A stretch of 64,000 bases of DNA from Mesorhizobium sp. L-2-11 (GCF_016756595.1 NZ_AP023257.1:4480001-4544000), one strand, 5' to 3'. Positions 1-9,318 are shown, counted from the first letter of the stretch. Notes: generated by a model not told the origin, from the sequence alone. Made by a program: numbers and translations.

Positions 1-862
1 GGATGCCGAGCAGCGTCGGCACCTCGCCCAGCCAGAAGAAGCCGATCAGCGTCGCCACCGGGGAAACCAGATAAAGGAAGTTCGAGGCACGCGCCGCCGG
101 CAGCCGGGAAAGCGCTGTCGCCCAGGCGGCGTAGGCGATGAGGCTTGGCACGATGCCGAGAAACATGACGGCGCCGAGACCGGCGGTATCGGCAACCGCC
201 GCCTGCGCCAGGCCGTTCGGCAGGAAGGGCAGCAGGCAGAGCGCGCCGAGCACCATGTTCGAGGCCGAAATGGTCAGCGGATGATGGCGGGCAAACAGCG
301 GCTTTTGCACGATGGTGTTGACAGCCGAGCACAGCGCCGAGCCGAGGACCAGCAGCGCGCCATTGTTGAAATGCAACCCTTGCCCCTCGCCCATGGCGAT
401 GATGCCGATGCCGGCGAAGGACAGCAATGTGCCGGCCCAGGCCAGGCCCGAGAAGCGTTCGCCAAGCAGCGCCATCGCCATGATCGCGGTGAAGATCGGG
501 CTGACATTGATGATGAAGCCGGCGGCACCCGCCGAGACGGTCAGCTCGCCGAAATTGAGCATCGCGGTGTACAGCGCGACGAAGACGGCGCCGCCGAAGG
601 CAAAGCGCCACAATTCATCGACCCGGGGCAGCGCCGGCCGCTTGACGGCGAGGAAAATCGCCGCCGGAACCGCCGCGATGGCGAAGCGCAGCGCGCCGAG
701 CTCCAGCGGCCCGAAAGCGACGAGGCCGGCGCGGATCGCCGGAAAGGCCGAGGCCCAGCCGACCACTGTCAGAGCCACCGCAATGGCCGCCGTGGTATCT
801 ATCCGCTGTGTCGTATTCAACGTGCCGGTACAGGCGTTCATTTCATTATTCCCGCGTTTCAT
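1..862 (-). CDS. EamA/DMT-family permease, partial (C-terminus beyond left edge)
   Basis: Inner-membrane permease of the drug/metabolite transporter superfamily, presumably a small-metabolite exporter; the substrate cannot be read. The minus-strand frame opens at ATG 862 (GAGG just upstream; an in-frame ATG with better-spaced GGGA is at 841) and runs without a stop off the left edge. The roughly 287 visible codons hold one complete EamA repeat and most of a second: the first helix begins near residue 24 (LTVVGWASAFPAIRAG) and the LLGERF motif near residue 135 is the usual glutamate at the end of the fourth helix. It is divergent from the LysR gene, 63 bases away, so that regulator is a natural candidate to control it. 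Family assignment is firm, function only general. Confidence 0.85.
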   Translation of the reverse strand, partial: MKRGNNEMNACTGTLNTTQRIDTTAAIAVALTVVGWASAFPAIRAGLVAFGPLELGALRFAIAAVPAAIFLAVKRPALPRVDELWRFAFGGAVFVALYTAMLNFGELTVSAGAAGFIINVSPIFTAIMAMALLGERFSGLAWAGTLLSFAGIGIIAMGEGQGLHFNNGALLVLGSALCSAVNTIVQKPLFARHHPLTISASNMVLGALCLLPFLPNGLAQAAVADTAGLGAVMFLGIVPSLIAYAAWATALSRLPAARASNFLYLVSPVATLIGFFWLGEVPTLLGI

Positions 863-925
863 GTCCTCAACCACACAAAGCGCCTTTCCTGATCGGTTGA
901 CAAACGACCAAATCGAGGATCAGCT

Positions 926-1858
926 GTGACTATGGATCACAGCTCTGACGCGATGCTGCCGCTCGAAACCCTGCGCGCCTTCGACGCCGCGGCGCGGACG
1001 GGCAGCTTTTCGGCCGCTGCCGAAAAACTGAACATCACCCATGGCGCCGTCAGCCGGCAGATCGCCAAGCTGGAGGATTGGCTCGGGCTGAAAGTGTTCG
1101 ATCGCGGCGCGCGTGGAGTGTCGCTGACGATCGAAGGCAACCGCCTGCATCTGCGCACCACCGAGGCCTTCGCGCTGATATCGAGCAATTCGGACCGCTG
1201 GATCGACCCGCGCGGCGCCGCCGTGGTGCGGCTGACCTCGATTCCCTCGGTCAGCGGGCTGTGGCTGATGCCGCGCATGGCGGCGCTGGAAAACAATCCG
1301 TCCAGGCTGCGCATCGTGCTCGACGTCGATATCCGCCAGGCGGACCTTGCCGACGAGGGCATCGATCTGTCGATCCGCTGCGGCCGCGGCCGCATCCCCG
1401 GCCGCGTCTCGGTGCAGCTGTTCGAGGAACATGTGTTTCCGGTCGCCTCGCCGGACCTCGCCCGCGAGATCGGCCGAGGCGACCCTGCCCGGCTGCTCAA
1501 ATTCCCGCTGATCAATGATTCCGACGCTTCGGCCTGGCGTGCCTGGTTTGCCGCACAGGACATCGATTACCGCCCGCGTCCGCAGGACCGCCGTTTCGAG
1601 GACTACAATCTGGTGCTCGGCGCCGCAGCCCATGGTCTCGGCATCGCGCTGGCGCGGCCGCCGATGACCGAGGATCAACTGAAGTCTGGCCGTATCATCG
1701 CCGCCGACGAGCGCATTGTCCTCAGCCCGATATCCTATTGGCTCGACCGACCTATCGGGCGCCCGCGTGCCGCCGCAGCCGAGCTTGCCCGGCGCATCGC
1801 GGCCCAAGCCGGACTGGCGGCGGAAAAGATCGAGGATTTCATCGCAGCCGAGCAGTAA
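926..1858 (+). CDS. LysR-family transcriptional regulator (GcvA-like)
   Basis: DNA-binding regulator of 310 residues, the normal LysR length. Residues about 12-70 form the winged helix (LETLRAFDAAARTGSFSAAA, then AVSRQIAKLEDWLG), followed by a LysR substrate-binding domain whose middle part (VDIRQADLADEGIDLSIRCGRG) is typical of the GcvA/AmpR-like subgroup. The GTG at 926 is preceded by GAGG with 7 bases of spacing, so I prefer it to the ATG two codons later at 932. The gene is divergent from the EamA permease; LysR proteins commonly regulate the divergently transcribed neighbour, so control of that exporter is a reasonable inference. The inducer is unknown. Confidence 0.9.
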   Translation: MTMDHSSDAMLPLETLRAFDAAARTGSFSAAAEKLNITHGAVSRQIAKLEDWLGLKVFDRGARGVSLTIEGNRLHLRTTEAFALISSNSDRWIDPRGAAVVRLTSIPSVSGLWLMPRMAALENNPSRLRIVLDVDIRQADLADEGIDLSIRCGRGRIPGRVSVQLFEEHVFPVASPDLAREIGRGDPARLLKFPLINDSDASAWRAWFAAQDIDYRPRPQDRRFEDYNLVLGAAAHGLGIALARPPMTEDQLKSGRIIAADERIVLSPISYWLDRPIGRPRAAAAELARRIAAQAGLAAEKIEDFIAAEQ

Positions 1859-2000
1859 TATGCGGGGCATCCACTTTGCCGACCTGCTCGCTGGTTGCCG
1901 TCCGAAAGAAAGCCGATCGAAGCCAATCCTGGCTCGCTGCGAGCTTGACCTTGCCGGCATTTTGTGGCGATGACATCGTCATGAACCTTGGCTCCATGTC

Positions 2001-2234
2001 ATGATGAATCGCTTTGAAGGCCCCGGCGGCAAGGAAGCCCGTATCCGCTACCTGGACGGCGACTTCCAGGTGACCAGCCCCGGCGCCTTCGTGCGCTGTG
2101 CGGTCACCGGCGAAAGCATCCCGCTCGATGAGCTCAAATACTGGAGCGTCGCCAGGCAAGAGCCCTATGTAAGCGCCGCGGCCTCGCTGCGCCGCGAGAT
2201 CGAGGCACATCCCGAACTGCGCAGCCGGCGTTAG
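2001..2234 (+). CDS. DUF2093 domain protein
   Basis: Small 77-residue protein of the DUF2093 family found in alphaproteobacteria. The recognisable core is the segment EARIRYLDGDFQVTSPGAF, then VRCAVTGESIPLDELKYWSV, a compact beta-rich unit; the function of the family is not known. Two adjacent ATGs (2001 and 2004) can serve as start. It stands alone, 142 bases after the LysR gene, and converges with lpxK on the opposite strand. No signal peptide or membrane segment is visible, so it is probably cytoplasmic. Confidence 0.8.
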   Translation: MMNRFEGPGGKEARIRYLDGDFQVTSPGAFVRCAVTGESIPLDELKYWSVARQEPYVSAAASLRREIEAHPELRSRR

Positions 2235-2303
2235 TCGCATAAAAGACTTTCTGTAGCGATCCTTCGCGCCGGCGTCTCCGCAAAAAGGTCGAAAGTCCCT
2301 GGA

Positions 2304-3332
2304 TCAACCCTGCAGCTTGCGCTGCCGCCAGGCATCCAGCGTCTCGTCGATGATGCGTTCGGGCACGTGGTCGGGATCGAACACGGTGTCGATCTCCAGC
2401 ACGTCGAGCTGCCGGAGGAAATCGGCCGACGCGGCATCATGGCGCAGCCGGGCGGCGTCCTTGGCGGTGGTGACGAGGCCAAGCCCGGCACCTCGCGCAG
2501 TCGTTGCCAGTTCGGCAAGCTCGTCCTGGCCATAGAAATGATGGTCCGGAAACGACCGGGTCAGCGCAACCTCGCCGCCGGCCTGACGGACGGTGTCGAA
2601 GAATTTCTCGGGATGGCCGATGCCGGCAAAGGCCAGAAATCGCTTGCCGGCCAGCCCCGCCCTGCTGGTTGGCCGCGTATGCGCCTCGAAGATCGGTCGG
2701 CCGGCACGCGCCGCCTGGCGAACGACGGCATCGGCAGCAAGGCCGTCGCCCATCTTCAGCAGCGCGCTGGTGAAAACCAGTTGGTCGACGATGCCAGCCC
2801 TGAGCGGACCGCCAGGAATGACGCGGCCGTTGCCGACGCCGTAGCGTGCGTCGACGACGACCAGCGCATAGTCGATATGGATGCGCGCGCTCTGGAAACC
2901 GTCATCCATGATCAGGAAATCACATCCATGCTTTTCCAGCAGGAGGCGGGCGCCGGCGGCACGGTTCGGCGTCACTGCGACTGGCGCGTGCGCGGCCAAA
3001 AGCAGCGGTTCATCGCCGACATGCCTGGCGGCGTCATGATGCGGATCGACGACATGCGGCCGTGCAAAGGAACCGCCATGGCCGCGCGACAGGAAACCTG
3101 GATTGAGCTGCATGCGCCTGGCCTGCCGGGCCAGTGCGATCGCCACCGGCGTCTTGCCGGTGCCGCCGACGGTGAAGTTGCCGACGCAAAGCACCGGCGC
3201 CTCGATCTTCTCGCGCGCCGCTGAGCGCATGCGGCGGCCGGCAGCGAGCGCATAGATCGCCGACAGCGGCGCCAGCGCCAGCGCCCGCCAGTCCGGTTCT
3301 TCCCACCAGAAGGGGGGCGCTTCGCTGGCCAT
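2304..3332 (-). CDS. lpxK: Tetraacyldisaccharide 4'-kinase LpxK
   Basis: Phosphorylates the 4' position of the lipid A disaccharide using ATP, at the inner face of the cytoplasmic membrane. The 342-residue protein has the expected N-terminal membrane-associated stretch (residues about 15-32) followed by the Walker A loop GNFTVGGTGKTP at 51-62, the diagnostic LpxK P-loop. Later the segment LIMDDGFQSARIHIDYALVV carries the DDGFQ motif that defines the family. Only one base separates it from the stop of waaA upstream on the same strand, so it is the last gene of the Kdo-lipid A operon here. Start at ATG 3332. Identification is secure. Confidence 0.97.
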   Translation of the reverse strand: MASEAPPFWWEEPDWRALALAPLSAIYALAAGRRMRSAAREKIEAPVLCVGNFTVGGTGKTPVAIALARQARRMQLNPGFLSRGHGGSFARPHVVDPHHDAARHVGDEPLLLAAHAPVAVTPNRAAGARLLLEKHGCDFLIMDDGFQSARIHIDYALVVVDARYGVGNGRVIPGGPLRAGIVDQLVFTSALLKMGDGLAADAVVRQAARAGRPIFEAHTRPTSRAGLAGKRFLAFAGIGHPEKFFDTVRQAGGEVALTRSFPDHHFYGQDELAELATTARGAGLGLVTTAKDAARLRHDAASADFLRQLDVLEIDTVFDPDHVPERIIDETLDAWRQRKLQG

Positions 3333-3333
3333 C

Positions 3334-4650
3334 TTAACGGCCGTTGGCGCCCTTGAGGCGCGACTTGACGACCAAAGGCTGAATGTAGGGTTCGAGCGAC
3401 TTCAAGGTGAGCGCCAACGCACCGCGCATCTCGTCGACGGTTGCCGCACCGGCGGCCATCATCTCATGGCGGGCCACCTCGTTGGTCAAGAGGAAATTGA
3501 CGGCGCCGGCCAGCATGTCGCGGTCGCGCACCAGCTTTGCGCCGCCGCTGTCGATCAGGCGCTGATAGGTCTCGCGAAAATTCTGGACATTGCGGCCGGC
3601 CAGCACCGCCGTGTCGAGCATGGCCGGCTCCAGCGGGTTCTGGCCACCCTCCGAGGTGAGCGAACGGCCAACGAAGGCGATCTCTGTCAGCCGGAGATAA
3701 AGCCCCATCTCGCCCATCGTGTCGCCGAGCAGAATGTCCGTATCGGCGATGATCCGGTCGCCCTTGCTGCGCCGAGCGACTTTCAGGCCCATGCCGGAAA
3801 TCTGCGCGGCAAGCGCTTCGGCGCGATCGGGATGGCGCGGTACGACGATCGTCAAAAGACCGTGGTGACGTTTGTGCAGCATCGCATGAACCTCGGCGGC
3901 GACCGCCTCCTCGCCGTCATGGGTCGAGATCGCGGCCCAGGTCGGGCGGGCGCCGATCTGGCGCTTCAGCGTGTACAGCGCCCTTTCATCGGCCGGCGGC
4001 GGCGTGGTGTCGACCTTGAGATTGCCGGATACGGTGACCGGCCGGGCGCCAAGCGAGAGGAAGCGCTCGCCGTCGACATCCGACTGGGCGACAACATGGG
4101 CGAGATTCTCGAACAGCGCCTCGGCGATGTTGGCGCGCTTCTTCCAGGATTTGTACGAACGGTCCGACAGCCTGCCATTAACCAGCACCTGCGGCACACG
4201 CCGTGCGCCGAGCTCGAGGATGGTCATCGGCCAGATTTCCGATTCGGCGATGATCGCCAGATCCGGCCGCCAATGGTCGAGGAAGCGGCTGACCGCCGGC
4301 TTGAGGTCGAGCGGCACGTATTGGTGGATGATGCGGTCGCCGAGCCGTTCCTCGGCAACCTGGGCGGAGGTGACGGTCCCCGTCGTCAGCACGATGTTGA
4401 CGCCGTAGTCGAGGATGCTCTCGACCAGCGGCACGACGGCGATCGTCTCGCCGACGCTCGCCGCATGGATCCAGATGAGCGGCCCGTCTGGGCGCTCGCG
4501 CCCGGCGATGCCATAGCGCTCGCGCCGGCGAATTCGGTCCTCCTTGCCCCTGGAGGTGCGCCAGGCGACATAGGGCCCGACCAGGGGATAGGCAGCTGCG
4601 CCTGCGAAACGATACGCCGTCAGGAAAGTGCGCGCCCAGCGCTCGCTCAT
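3334..4650 (-). CDS. waaA: 3-deoxy-D-manno-octulosonic acid (Kdo) transferase WaaA/KdtA
   Basis: GT30 enzyme that adds Kdo from CMP-Kdo to lipid IVA at the cytoplasmic face of the inner membrane. The 438-residue length is normal. An N-terminal hydrophobic anchor (about residues 9-30) is followed by the RRRERYG segment, with the conserved acidic residue used in catalysis, the IWIHAASVGE motif (59-68) and AESEIWPM (135-142), all signature WaaA elements. In the C-terminal half a GGQNPLEP-type motif marks the nucleotide-sugar site. Its ATG overlaps the stop of the DUF374 gene (ATGA), and lpxK follows after one base, so the three genes are translationally coupled. Confidence 0.97.
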   Translation of the reverse strand: MSERWARTFLTAYRFAGAAAYPLVGPYVAWRTSRGKEDRIRRRERYGIAGRERPDGPLIWIHAASVGETIAVVPLVESILDYGVNIVLTTGTVTSAQVAEERLGDRIIHQYVPLDLKPAVSRFLDHWRPDLAIIAESEIWPMTILELGARRVPQVLVNGRLSDRSYKSWKKRANIAEALFENLAHVVAQSDVDGERFLSLGARPVTVSGNLKVDTTPPPADERALYTLKRQIGARPTWAAISTHDGEEAVAAEVHAMLHKRHHGLLTIVVPRHPDRAEALAAQISGMGLKVARRSKGDRIIADTDILLGDTMGEMGLYLRLTEIAFVGRSLTSEGGQNPLEPAMLDTAVLAGRNVQNFRETYQRLIDSGGAKLVRDRDMLAGAVNFLLTNEVARHEMMAAGAATVDEMRGALALTLKSLEPYIQPLVVKSRLKGANGR

Positions 4651-5435
4651 TTTGAGCCATCCACGAGGCGGTAGGCCTCGGCGGTCGCGGCGTTGAGCGC
4701 GGCCGTGACCTCCTGGCGCTTGCGTTCCATTTCAGCCTCGTCAGCATTGGCCGGAACGAACACCGGCGCTCCAAGCACGATCGAGGAGCGGCCGAACGGC
4801 AGATTGATCGTGGTCTTGTCCCAGCTGCGCTCCAGCACCTTGCGGCGGCTGGTGGCGATTGCGGCGGGCAGGATCGGCCGGCCCGAAAGCCGCGCCAGGA
4901 GAACGATGCCAAGCCCGGCGTCGCGCGGCGTGCCATGCGGAATGTCAGCGATCATGGCGACGTTCTTGCCGGTGGCGAGTGACTTTTTCAGGGCGATCAG
5001 CGCTTTGGCGCCGCCCTTGTCGCGACGCTTCGAGCCTTCGCGTCCGCCCGAGCCGCGCACCGCCTCGATGCCGAATTTCTCGATCATCAGTGCGTTCAGC
5101 TCGGCATCGGCACTACGCGACACCATGGCGACCAGCGGCCGTCCCCTGGGATAGTAGGCCGGAGTCAGAAGATGCTGGCCGTGCCACAGGGCGATGATGC
5201 CGGGTTCGAGCTCCGAGTAGGCGCCGCCCGACATCTCAGCCGATCCGTCGACAGCACGATTGGTCAGCCGGACGAGGCGAACGAACTGCGCAAACAGGCT
5301 GGCGATGGCGTTCTTGACGAATCGCGATTGCGCCAGCGGTTCGCGTATCTTGCGCCAGAATGTCTTCGGGGTACCACCGCGACGCCCCCTTGCCGCGGAC
5401 CTCGTGGCCGGCTCTTTCACGCCTTCATGATCCAT
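4647..5435 (-). CDS. DUF374 lysophospholipid-acyltransferase-like protein
   Basis: Member of the DUF374/LPLAT acyltransferase-like family that accompanies waaA in many alphaproteobacteria and is presumed to act on lipid A or another envelope lipid. I place the start at ATG 5435 (262 residues), because translation further upstream would overlap the DUF4170 gene. Recognisable features are ALWHGQHLL (H as candidate catalytic histidine near residue 90), the VSRSADAELNA segment, the RGSGGREGS loop, and a basic stretch SKRRDKGGAKAL. The N-terminus is very rich in Arg and Lys, suggesting peripheral membrane attachment. ATGA overlap with waaA. The specific acyl substrate is not established. Confidence 0.88.
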   Translation of the reverse strand: MDHEGVKEPATRSAARGRRGGTPKTFWRKIREPLAQSRFVKNAIASLFAQFVRLVRLTNRAVDGSAEMSGGAYSELEPGIIALWHGQHLLTPAYYPRGRPLVAMVSRSADAELNALMIEKFGIEAVRGSGGREGSKRRDKGGAKALIALKKSLATGKNVAMIADIPHGTPRDAGLGIVLLARLSGRPILPAAIATSRRKVLERSWDKTTINLPFGRSSIVLGAPVFVPANADEAEMERKRQEVTAALNAATAEAYRLVDGSK

Positions 5436-5440
5436 CCATG

Positions 5441-5686
5441 TCAACCGGCAGGCTTGTTGTCGGGGTCGAGCAACCGGTGCAGGTGAACGACGAAATAACG
5501 CATGTGGGCATTGTCCACGCTGGCTTGGGCCTTGGCTTTCCACGCCGTTTGCGCGGATTGATAATCCGGATAGATGCCGACGATGTCGAGCGCGTCGAGA
5601 TCACGGAATTCTGTCCCGCCAAGCGTCTTCAGTTCGCCGCCGAACACCAGGTGCAAAAGCTGCTTCTTTCCGTCTTCCGCGGTCAT
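5441..5686 (-). CDS. DUF4170 domain protein
   Basis: 81-residue cytoplasmic protein matching the DUF4170 family: the LLHLVFGGELKTLGGTEF start, the YPDYQSAQTAWKAKAQ segment and the final YFVVHLHRLLDP are the conserved parts. Function unknown; in rhizobia the family is regularly found beside the lipid A/Kdo genes, as here, where the DUF374 start lies 5 bases after its stop. It is probably co-transcribed with waaA and lpxK. The 76 bases upstream, before the phosphatase gene, contain no obvious terminator. Confidence 0.85.
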   Translation of the reverse strand: MTAEDGKKQLLHLVFGGELKTLGGTEFRDLDALDIVGIYPDYQSAQTAWKAKAQASVDNAHMRYFVVHLHRLLDPDNKPAG

Positions 5687-5762
5687 GTCGGTCCTTCACA
5701 TATCGTGAGTTTGTGACAGGTCTAGACCAAAGCCGCCGACTTTGGAACCATTGATGATATGT

Positions 5763-6572
5763 TCAACCGTCCAGCCCTGCGACGACGGCGGAGAGGACGG
5801 CGAGCAGTTCGCCGCTGCCGGCAACCAGCGCGCCGTGGTGGATCACTTCACTGGCATAGCGCGGTGCGCGGCCCTTGTGGTCGAGCAATGCGCCGCCGGC
5901 CTCGCGCAGGATGAGATCCGCCGCGGCGATGTCCCAGTCATGTGCGTTGGGTTTGACGAACGTCGCGTCGAGCCTGCCATTGGCGACCATCGCCAGCCGG
6001 TAGGCGAGCGAGGGAATATAGGGCACGCGGCTCAGCCGGCCCTGCCATTGCGCCGGCATCAGCGCGATCAATGGCTTCGGCCCGCCAATTTCGACCATTG
6101 CTGCCGGGCGGCGCACGGCAATGTGACGGCCATTCAGGAACGCCCCCTCACCTGGCAGCGCCCAATAGGTCTCCTCGGTGGCGGGACATTCGAGCACGCC
6201 GGCAAGCGTGCGGCCGTCCTCGACCACCGCGACGCTGACGCACCAGGAGCGCAGGCCTTCGAGGAAGCCGCGCGTGCCGTCGATCGGGTCGACGACGAAG
6301 GTGCGGCGGGCGGCAAGCCTTGCCGGATCGTCGGCGGTCTCCTCCGACAGCCAGCCATAGTCCGGCCGCGCTGCAAGCAAGGTTTGGCGCAGATAGGCGT
6401 CGGCGGCGTGATCGGCCTCGCTCACCGGCGAGGTGCCGCCCTTCATCCACACTTGCGGATTGTTGCCGAAATAGCGCATGGCGATGGCGCCCGCCTCGCG
6501 GGCTGCGTCGCGCAGCAGCAGCAGATCCTCACGAGCCCCGGCGACGGAGGCGATCTGGTCAAGCTCCGGCAA
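5763..6572 (-). CDS. Inositol monophosphatase-superfamily phosphatase (CysQ/3'(2'),5'-bisphosphate nucleotidase type)
   Basis: Mg-dependent, lithium-sensitive phosphatase fold of 269 residues. All metal-site motifs are visible: SEADHAAD (about 50-57), WLSEE for the first acidic pair, VVDPIDGTRGF (about 91-101, the D-P-I-D-G-T signature) and HDWDIAAADLILREAGG near the C-terminus. The position in front of the lipid A genes and the sequence style fit the CysQ group that removes 3'-phosphoadenosine 5'-phosphate, but inositol or histidinol phosphate as substrate cannot be excluded. Its start overlaps the stop of the pmbA gene by 14 bases, implying one transcript. Confidence 0.87.
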   Translation of the reverse strand: MPELDQIASVAGAREDLLLLRDAAREAGAIAMRYFGNNPQVWMKGGTSPVSEADHAADAYLRQTLLAARPDYGWLSEETADDPARLAARRTFVVDPIDGTRGFLEGLRSWCVSVAVVEDGRTLAGVLECPATEETYWALPGEGAFLNGRHIAVRRPAAMVEIGGPKPLIALMPAQWQGRLSRVPYIPSLAYRLAMVANGRLDATFVKPNAHDWDIAAADLILREAGGALLDHKGRAPRYASEVIHHGALVAGSGELLAVLSAVVAGLDG

Positions 6573-7902
6573 GGGTCATGCCTTCGATCAGCAGCGTTGG
6601 TGCGGCGGTGCCGAAATTGCGATCGAGATCGCTCGCCGGAACCATGTTGAGGAACATGGTCTTCAGGTTCGAGGCAATGGTCACTTCCGCAACCGGGTAG
6701 GCGAGCTCGCCATTCTCGATCCAGAAGCCGGAAGCGCCGCGGCTGTACTCGCCAGTCACCATGTCGACGCCCTGGCCGAACACCTCGGTGACGTAGAAGC
6801 CTGATTTGAGCGACTTGATGAGGTCCTCGGGCGTCCGCTCGCCCGGCTCGATGGCAAGATTGGTCGATGACGGCGAGACGGAGGAGCCGTTGCGCGAGCC
6901 GCGCCCGTTGGTGGTCAGCCCCAATTCCCGCGCGACTGAGGTCGATAGGAACCAGTGGTTCAAAACGCCCTTCTCAACCATGAGCAGCTTTTCGCCCTCG
7001 ATGCCTTCGCCGTCGAACGGACGCGACGCCTGGCCACGGAGCCGGAGCGGCTCGTCGGTGACGGTGATCGCGACCGCCGCAACCTGCTTGCCCATCATGT
7101 CGCGCAGAAAGCTGGTCTTGCGCGCGACGGAGGCGCCGTTGATGGCGGCGGCGAGATGGCCGGCGATGCCGCGGGCGACGCGCGGGTCGAACACCACATC
7201 GACCGGCCCGGTCGCCGCCTTGCGCGCGCCGACGCGCCGCGCAGCGCGTTCGCCAGCCTTGCGGCCGATGTCTTCGGGTGCGTCGAGATCGGAGAAATGT
7301 TGGCGCGAGGAGAATTCATAATCGCGCTCCATGCCGGTGCCCTCGCCGGCGATGACGCTGGTCGAGCGCGAAAAGCGCGAGGCGACATAGTGGCCGACAA
7401 AGCCGTGCGAGGTGGCGAGCACCAGCCCGCCAAGCCCGGCGCTGGCGCCGCTGCCGGCCGAATTGGTAACGCCCTTGACGGCAAGGGCCGCCGCTTCCGC
7501 GGCCAGCGCCGCTTCCTTCAACTGGTCGGCCGAGACTTCCGTTGGATCGAACAGATCGAGGTCGCGCGGCTTCTTGACCAGCAAGGCTGGATCGGCGAGG
7601 CCCTGATAGGGATCTTCCGGCGAGACTTTCGCCATCGCCACGGCGCGCTCGGCCAGCGCTTTCGGGTCGGAGGCAGCGGTTGCCGAGACGCTCGCCACCC
7701 GCTTGCCGACGAAGACGCGCAGCGAGACATCCTCGCTCTCGGACGCCTCGGTGCCCTCGACCTTGCCAAGCCGCACCGACACGCCGGTCGAACGGCCGCG
7801 CACCGCAACCGCGTCGGCGGCGTCGGCGCCGGCCCGCTTGGCAGCCTCGACCAGGGCCGTGACCCGGTCGGTCAATTTCGCTGAGTCCAGCGTATCGATC
7901 AT
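6559..7902 (-). CDS. pmbA: TldE/PmbA metalloprotease subunit
   Basis: 447-residue member of the TldD/TldE (PmbA) family, which forms a heterodimeric protease that degrades unfolded peptides and matures microcins. The start is taken at ATG 7902 (MIDTLDSAKL). Family marks include the N-terminal SVRLGKVEGTEASESEDVSLRVFVGKR region in two parts, the NSAGSGAS segment, and near the C-terminus TNGRGSRNGSSVSPSSTNL and the FGQGVDMVTGEYSRGASGFWI region. The HExxxH motif of TldD is absent, as expected for the TldE side of the pair. No tldD is in the window. It leads the run into the cysQ-like gene. Confidence 0.92.
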   Translation of the reverse strand: MIDTLDSAKLTDRVTALVEAAKRAGADAADAVAVRGRSTGVSVRLGKVEGTEASESEDVSLRVFVGKRVASVSATAASDPKALAERAVAMAKVSPEDPYQGLADPALLVKKPRDLDLFDPTEVSADQLKEAALAAEAAALAVKGVTNSAGSGASAGLGGLVLATSHGFVGHYVASRFSRSTSVIAGEGTGMERDYEFSSRQHFSDLDAPEDIGRKAGERAARRVGARKAATGPVDVVFDPRVARGIAGHLAAAINGASVARKTSFLRDMMGKQVAAVAITVTDEPLRLRGQASRPFDGEGIEGEKLLMVEKGVLNHWFLSTSVARELGLTTNGRGSRNGSSVSPSSTNLAIEPGERTPEDLIKSLKSGFYVTEVFGQGVDMVTGEYSRGASGFWIENGELAYPVAEVTIASNLKTMFLNMVPASDLDRNFGTAAPTLLIEGMTLAGA

Positions 7903-8185
7903 GCGCTTGGTCCTGTTTTCCCGCCTGACATAAGGGGCGGCCGCTCCGCACCATCTATTGTTCTGATGTGGCTTGTGCAATGGCAGAAGTGGCAAGCGGG
8001 GTAGATCGGCCAGCAGACACCCGGTTTTGGGCGGCATGATCGAAGCGGGTCCTCAAAGGGTTGCTTCGCGGCGGTTTGGGACTGGCCGATAGCCCATTGA
8101 CGCCGTGCTCCGACCACAAGTGGATGTTCGATTGCGGTAACGCGCCTGTGTTCCTTTCCACGCATGATCAGCACCTGCCCGAAAC

Positions 8186-8199
8186 CGCTAAATTTAGCG
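8186..8199. promoter_or_regulatory. 14-bp perfect palindrome upstream of the GT2 gene
   Basis: CGCTAAATTTAGCG is a perfect 14-base palindrome lying 52 bases before the chosen start of the glycosyltransferase, in the 348-base divergent gap between pmbA and the glycosylation cassette. Its AT-rich core and position suit an operator, but no regulator gene is adjacent. The half-site CGCTAAA recurs in the palindrome at 28383-28404. Confidence 0.45.
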
Positions 8200-8250
8200 A
8201 TTTCTTGTGTCTCCTTGGAACTTTGTAGCTTGCGTTCCATTTTCAACGGC

Positions 8251-9318
8251 ATGCGAGACTCTGTGATCCAAAGCATCAGGACTGCGGTGAACGTGTCGCC
8301 GCCGCGGTACTCGCTGGTCCTTCCCATATACAATGAAGAACAGGTGCTGCCGCGACTGATCGACCGGATCAGCTCGCTGATTGGCCGGCTGGATGGTGAG
8401 ACTGAGGTGATCTTCGTCGATGACGGAAGCCTCGATGGGAGCGTCGAATACCTTCGCAACGTCGTCGCCGTCGAGCCGCGCTTCCGGCTGATCGAGCTTT
8501 CCCGCAATTTCGGCCATCAGGTCGCGATCACGGCCGGCATGGATGCGGCCGCGGGTGATGCCGTCATCGTCATGGATGCCGACCTGCAAGACCCGCCGGA
8601 GGTGGTCCTCGATCTGGTGGCGAAGTGGAAGGAAGGTTTCGAGATCGTCTATGCCCGCCGTGTCAGGCGTGAGGGCGAATCCTGGTTCAAGCGCTTTACG
8701 GCGAGTCTCTTCTACCGCCTGCTGGAGAAGATGACGTCGGTCGACATCCCCCGCGACGTCGGCGATTTTCGCCTGGTCGGTCGCAAGGCTCTGGAAACCT
8801 TCAAGCAAATGCCTGAACATGACCGTTTCGTCAGGGGCATGTTCGCCTGGATGGGGTTCAAGCAGACGGCGGTGCCGTTCGAACGCCCGGCGCGGAGTCT
8901 TGGCCAGACCAAATACCCATTCTGGAAGATGATGCACCTTGCCGTTCACGGCATCGTCAGCTTCTCCGAGAAGCCGCTGCGCATGGCGCTGTGGGGCGGA
9001 TTGGCGATCTCAGCGCTTGCGGTCGTATTCGGCATTTACGCCATCTTCGCCTGGATTTTTGAAACCGGCATCACTGCCGGCTGGACATCCACGGTGGTGA
9101 TCGTCTCGCTGCTTTGCGGCATCAATCTTTTCATGACCGGCGTGGTCGGGCTCTATGTCGGCGGCATCCACGCCGAGGTGAAACGCCGTCCGCTTTACGT
9201 GATCGATCGGGTCGCCGGCTTCGACAAGGCGATGCGTGCCGCCAGTGACAGCCGTCGACCGTTTCGAAAACCCAGGAACGGAGCCTCGGCTGATGGCCGA
9301 ACTCTTCGACAGCTATAA
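8251..9318 (+). CDS. Family 2 glycosyltransferase (GtrB/DPM1-like) with C-terminal membrane anchor
   Basis: Transfers a sugar to a polyprenyl phosphate at the cytoplasmic face of the membrane, by analogy with GtrB and dolichyl-phosphate mannosyltransferase. Taken from ATG 8251 it has 355 residues. The GT-A domain is clear: SLVLPIYNEE, VIFVDDGSLDGS, then VIVMDADLQDPPE with the DAD metal motif, and the acceptor segment PRDVGDFRLVGRKAL. Two hydrophobic helices follow (about residues 245-270 and 280-305), exactly the GtrB layout. The initiation codon is uncertain because no strong ribosome site precedes it; the frame is open back to ATG 8164. The methyltransferase and GtrA genes overlap directly downstream. 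Confidence 0.9.
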   Translation: MRDSVIQSIRTAVNVSPPRYSLVLPIYNEEQVLPRLIDRISSLIGRLDGETEVIFVDDGSLDGSVEYLRNVVAVEPRFRLIELSRNFGHQVAITAGMDAAAGDAVIVMDADLQDPPEVVLDLVAKWKEGFEIVYARRVRREGESWFKRFTASLFYRLLEKMTSVDIPRDVGDFRLVGRKALETFKQMPEHDRFVRGMFAWMGFKQTAVPFERPARSLGQTKYPFWKMMHLAVHGIVSFSEKPLRMALWGGLAISALAVVFGIYAIFAWIFETGITAGWTSTVVIVSLLCGINLFMTGVVGLYVGGIHAEVKRRPLYVIDRVAGFDKAMRAASDSRRPFRKPRNGASADGRTLRQL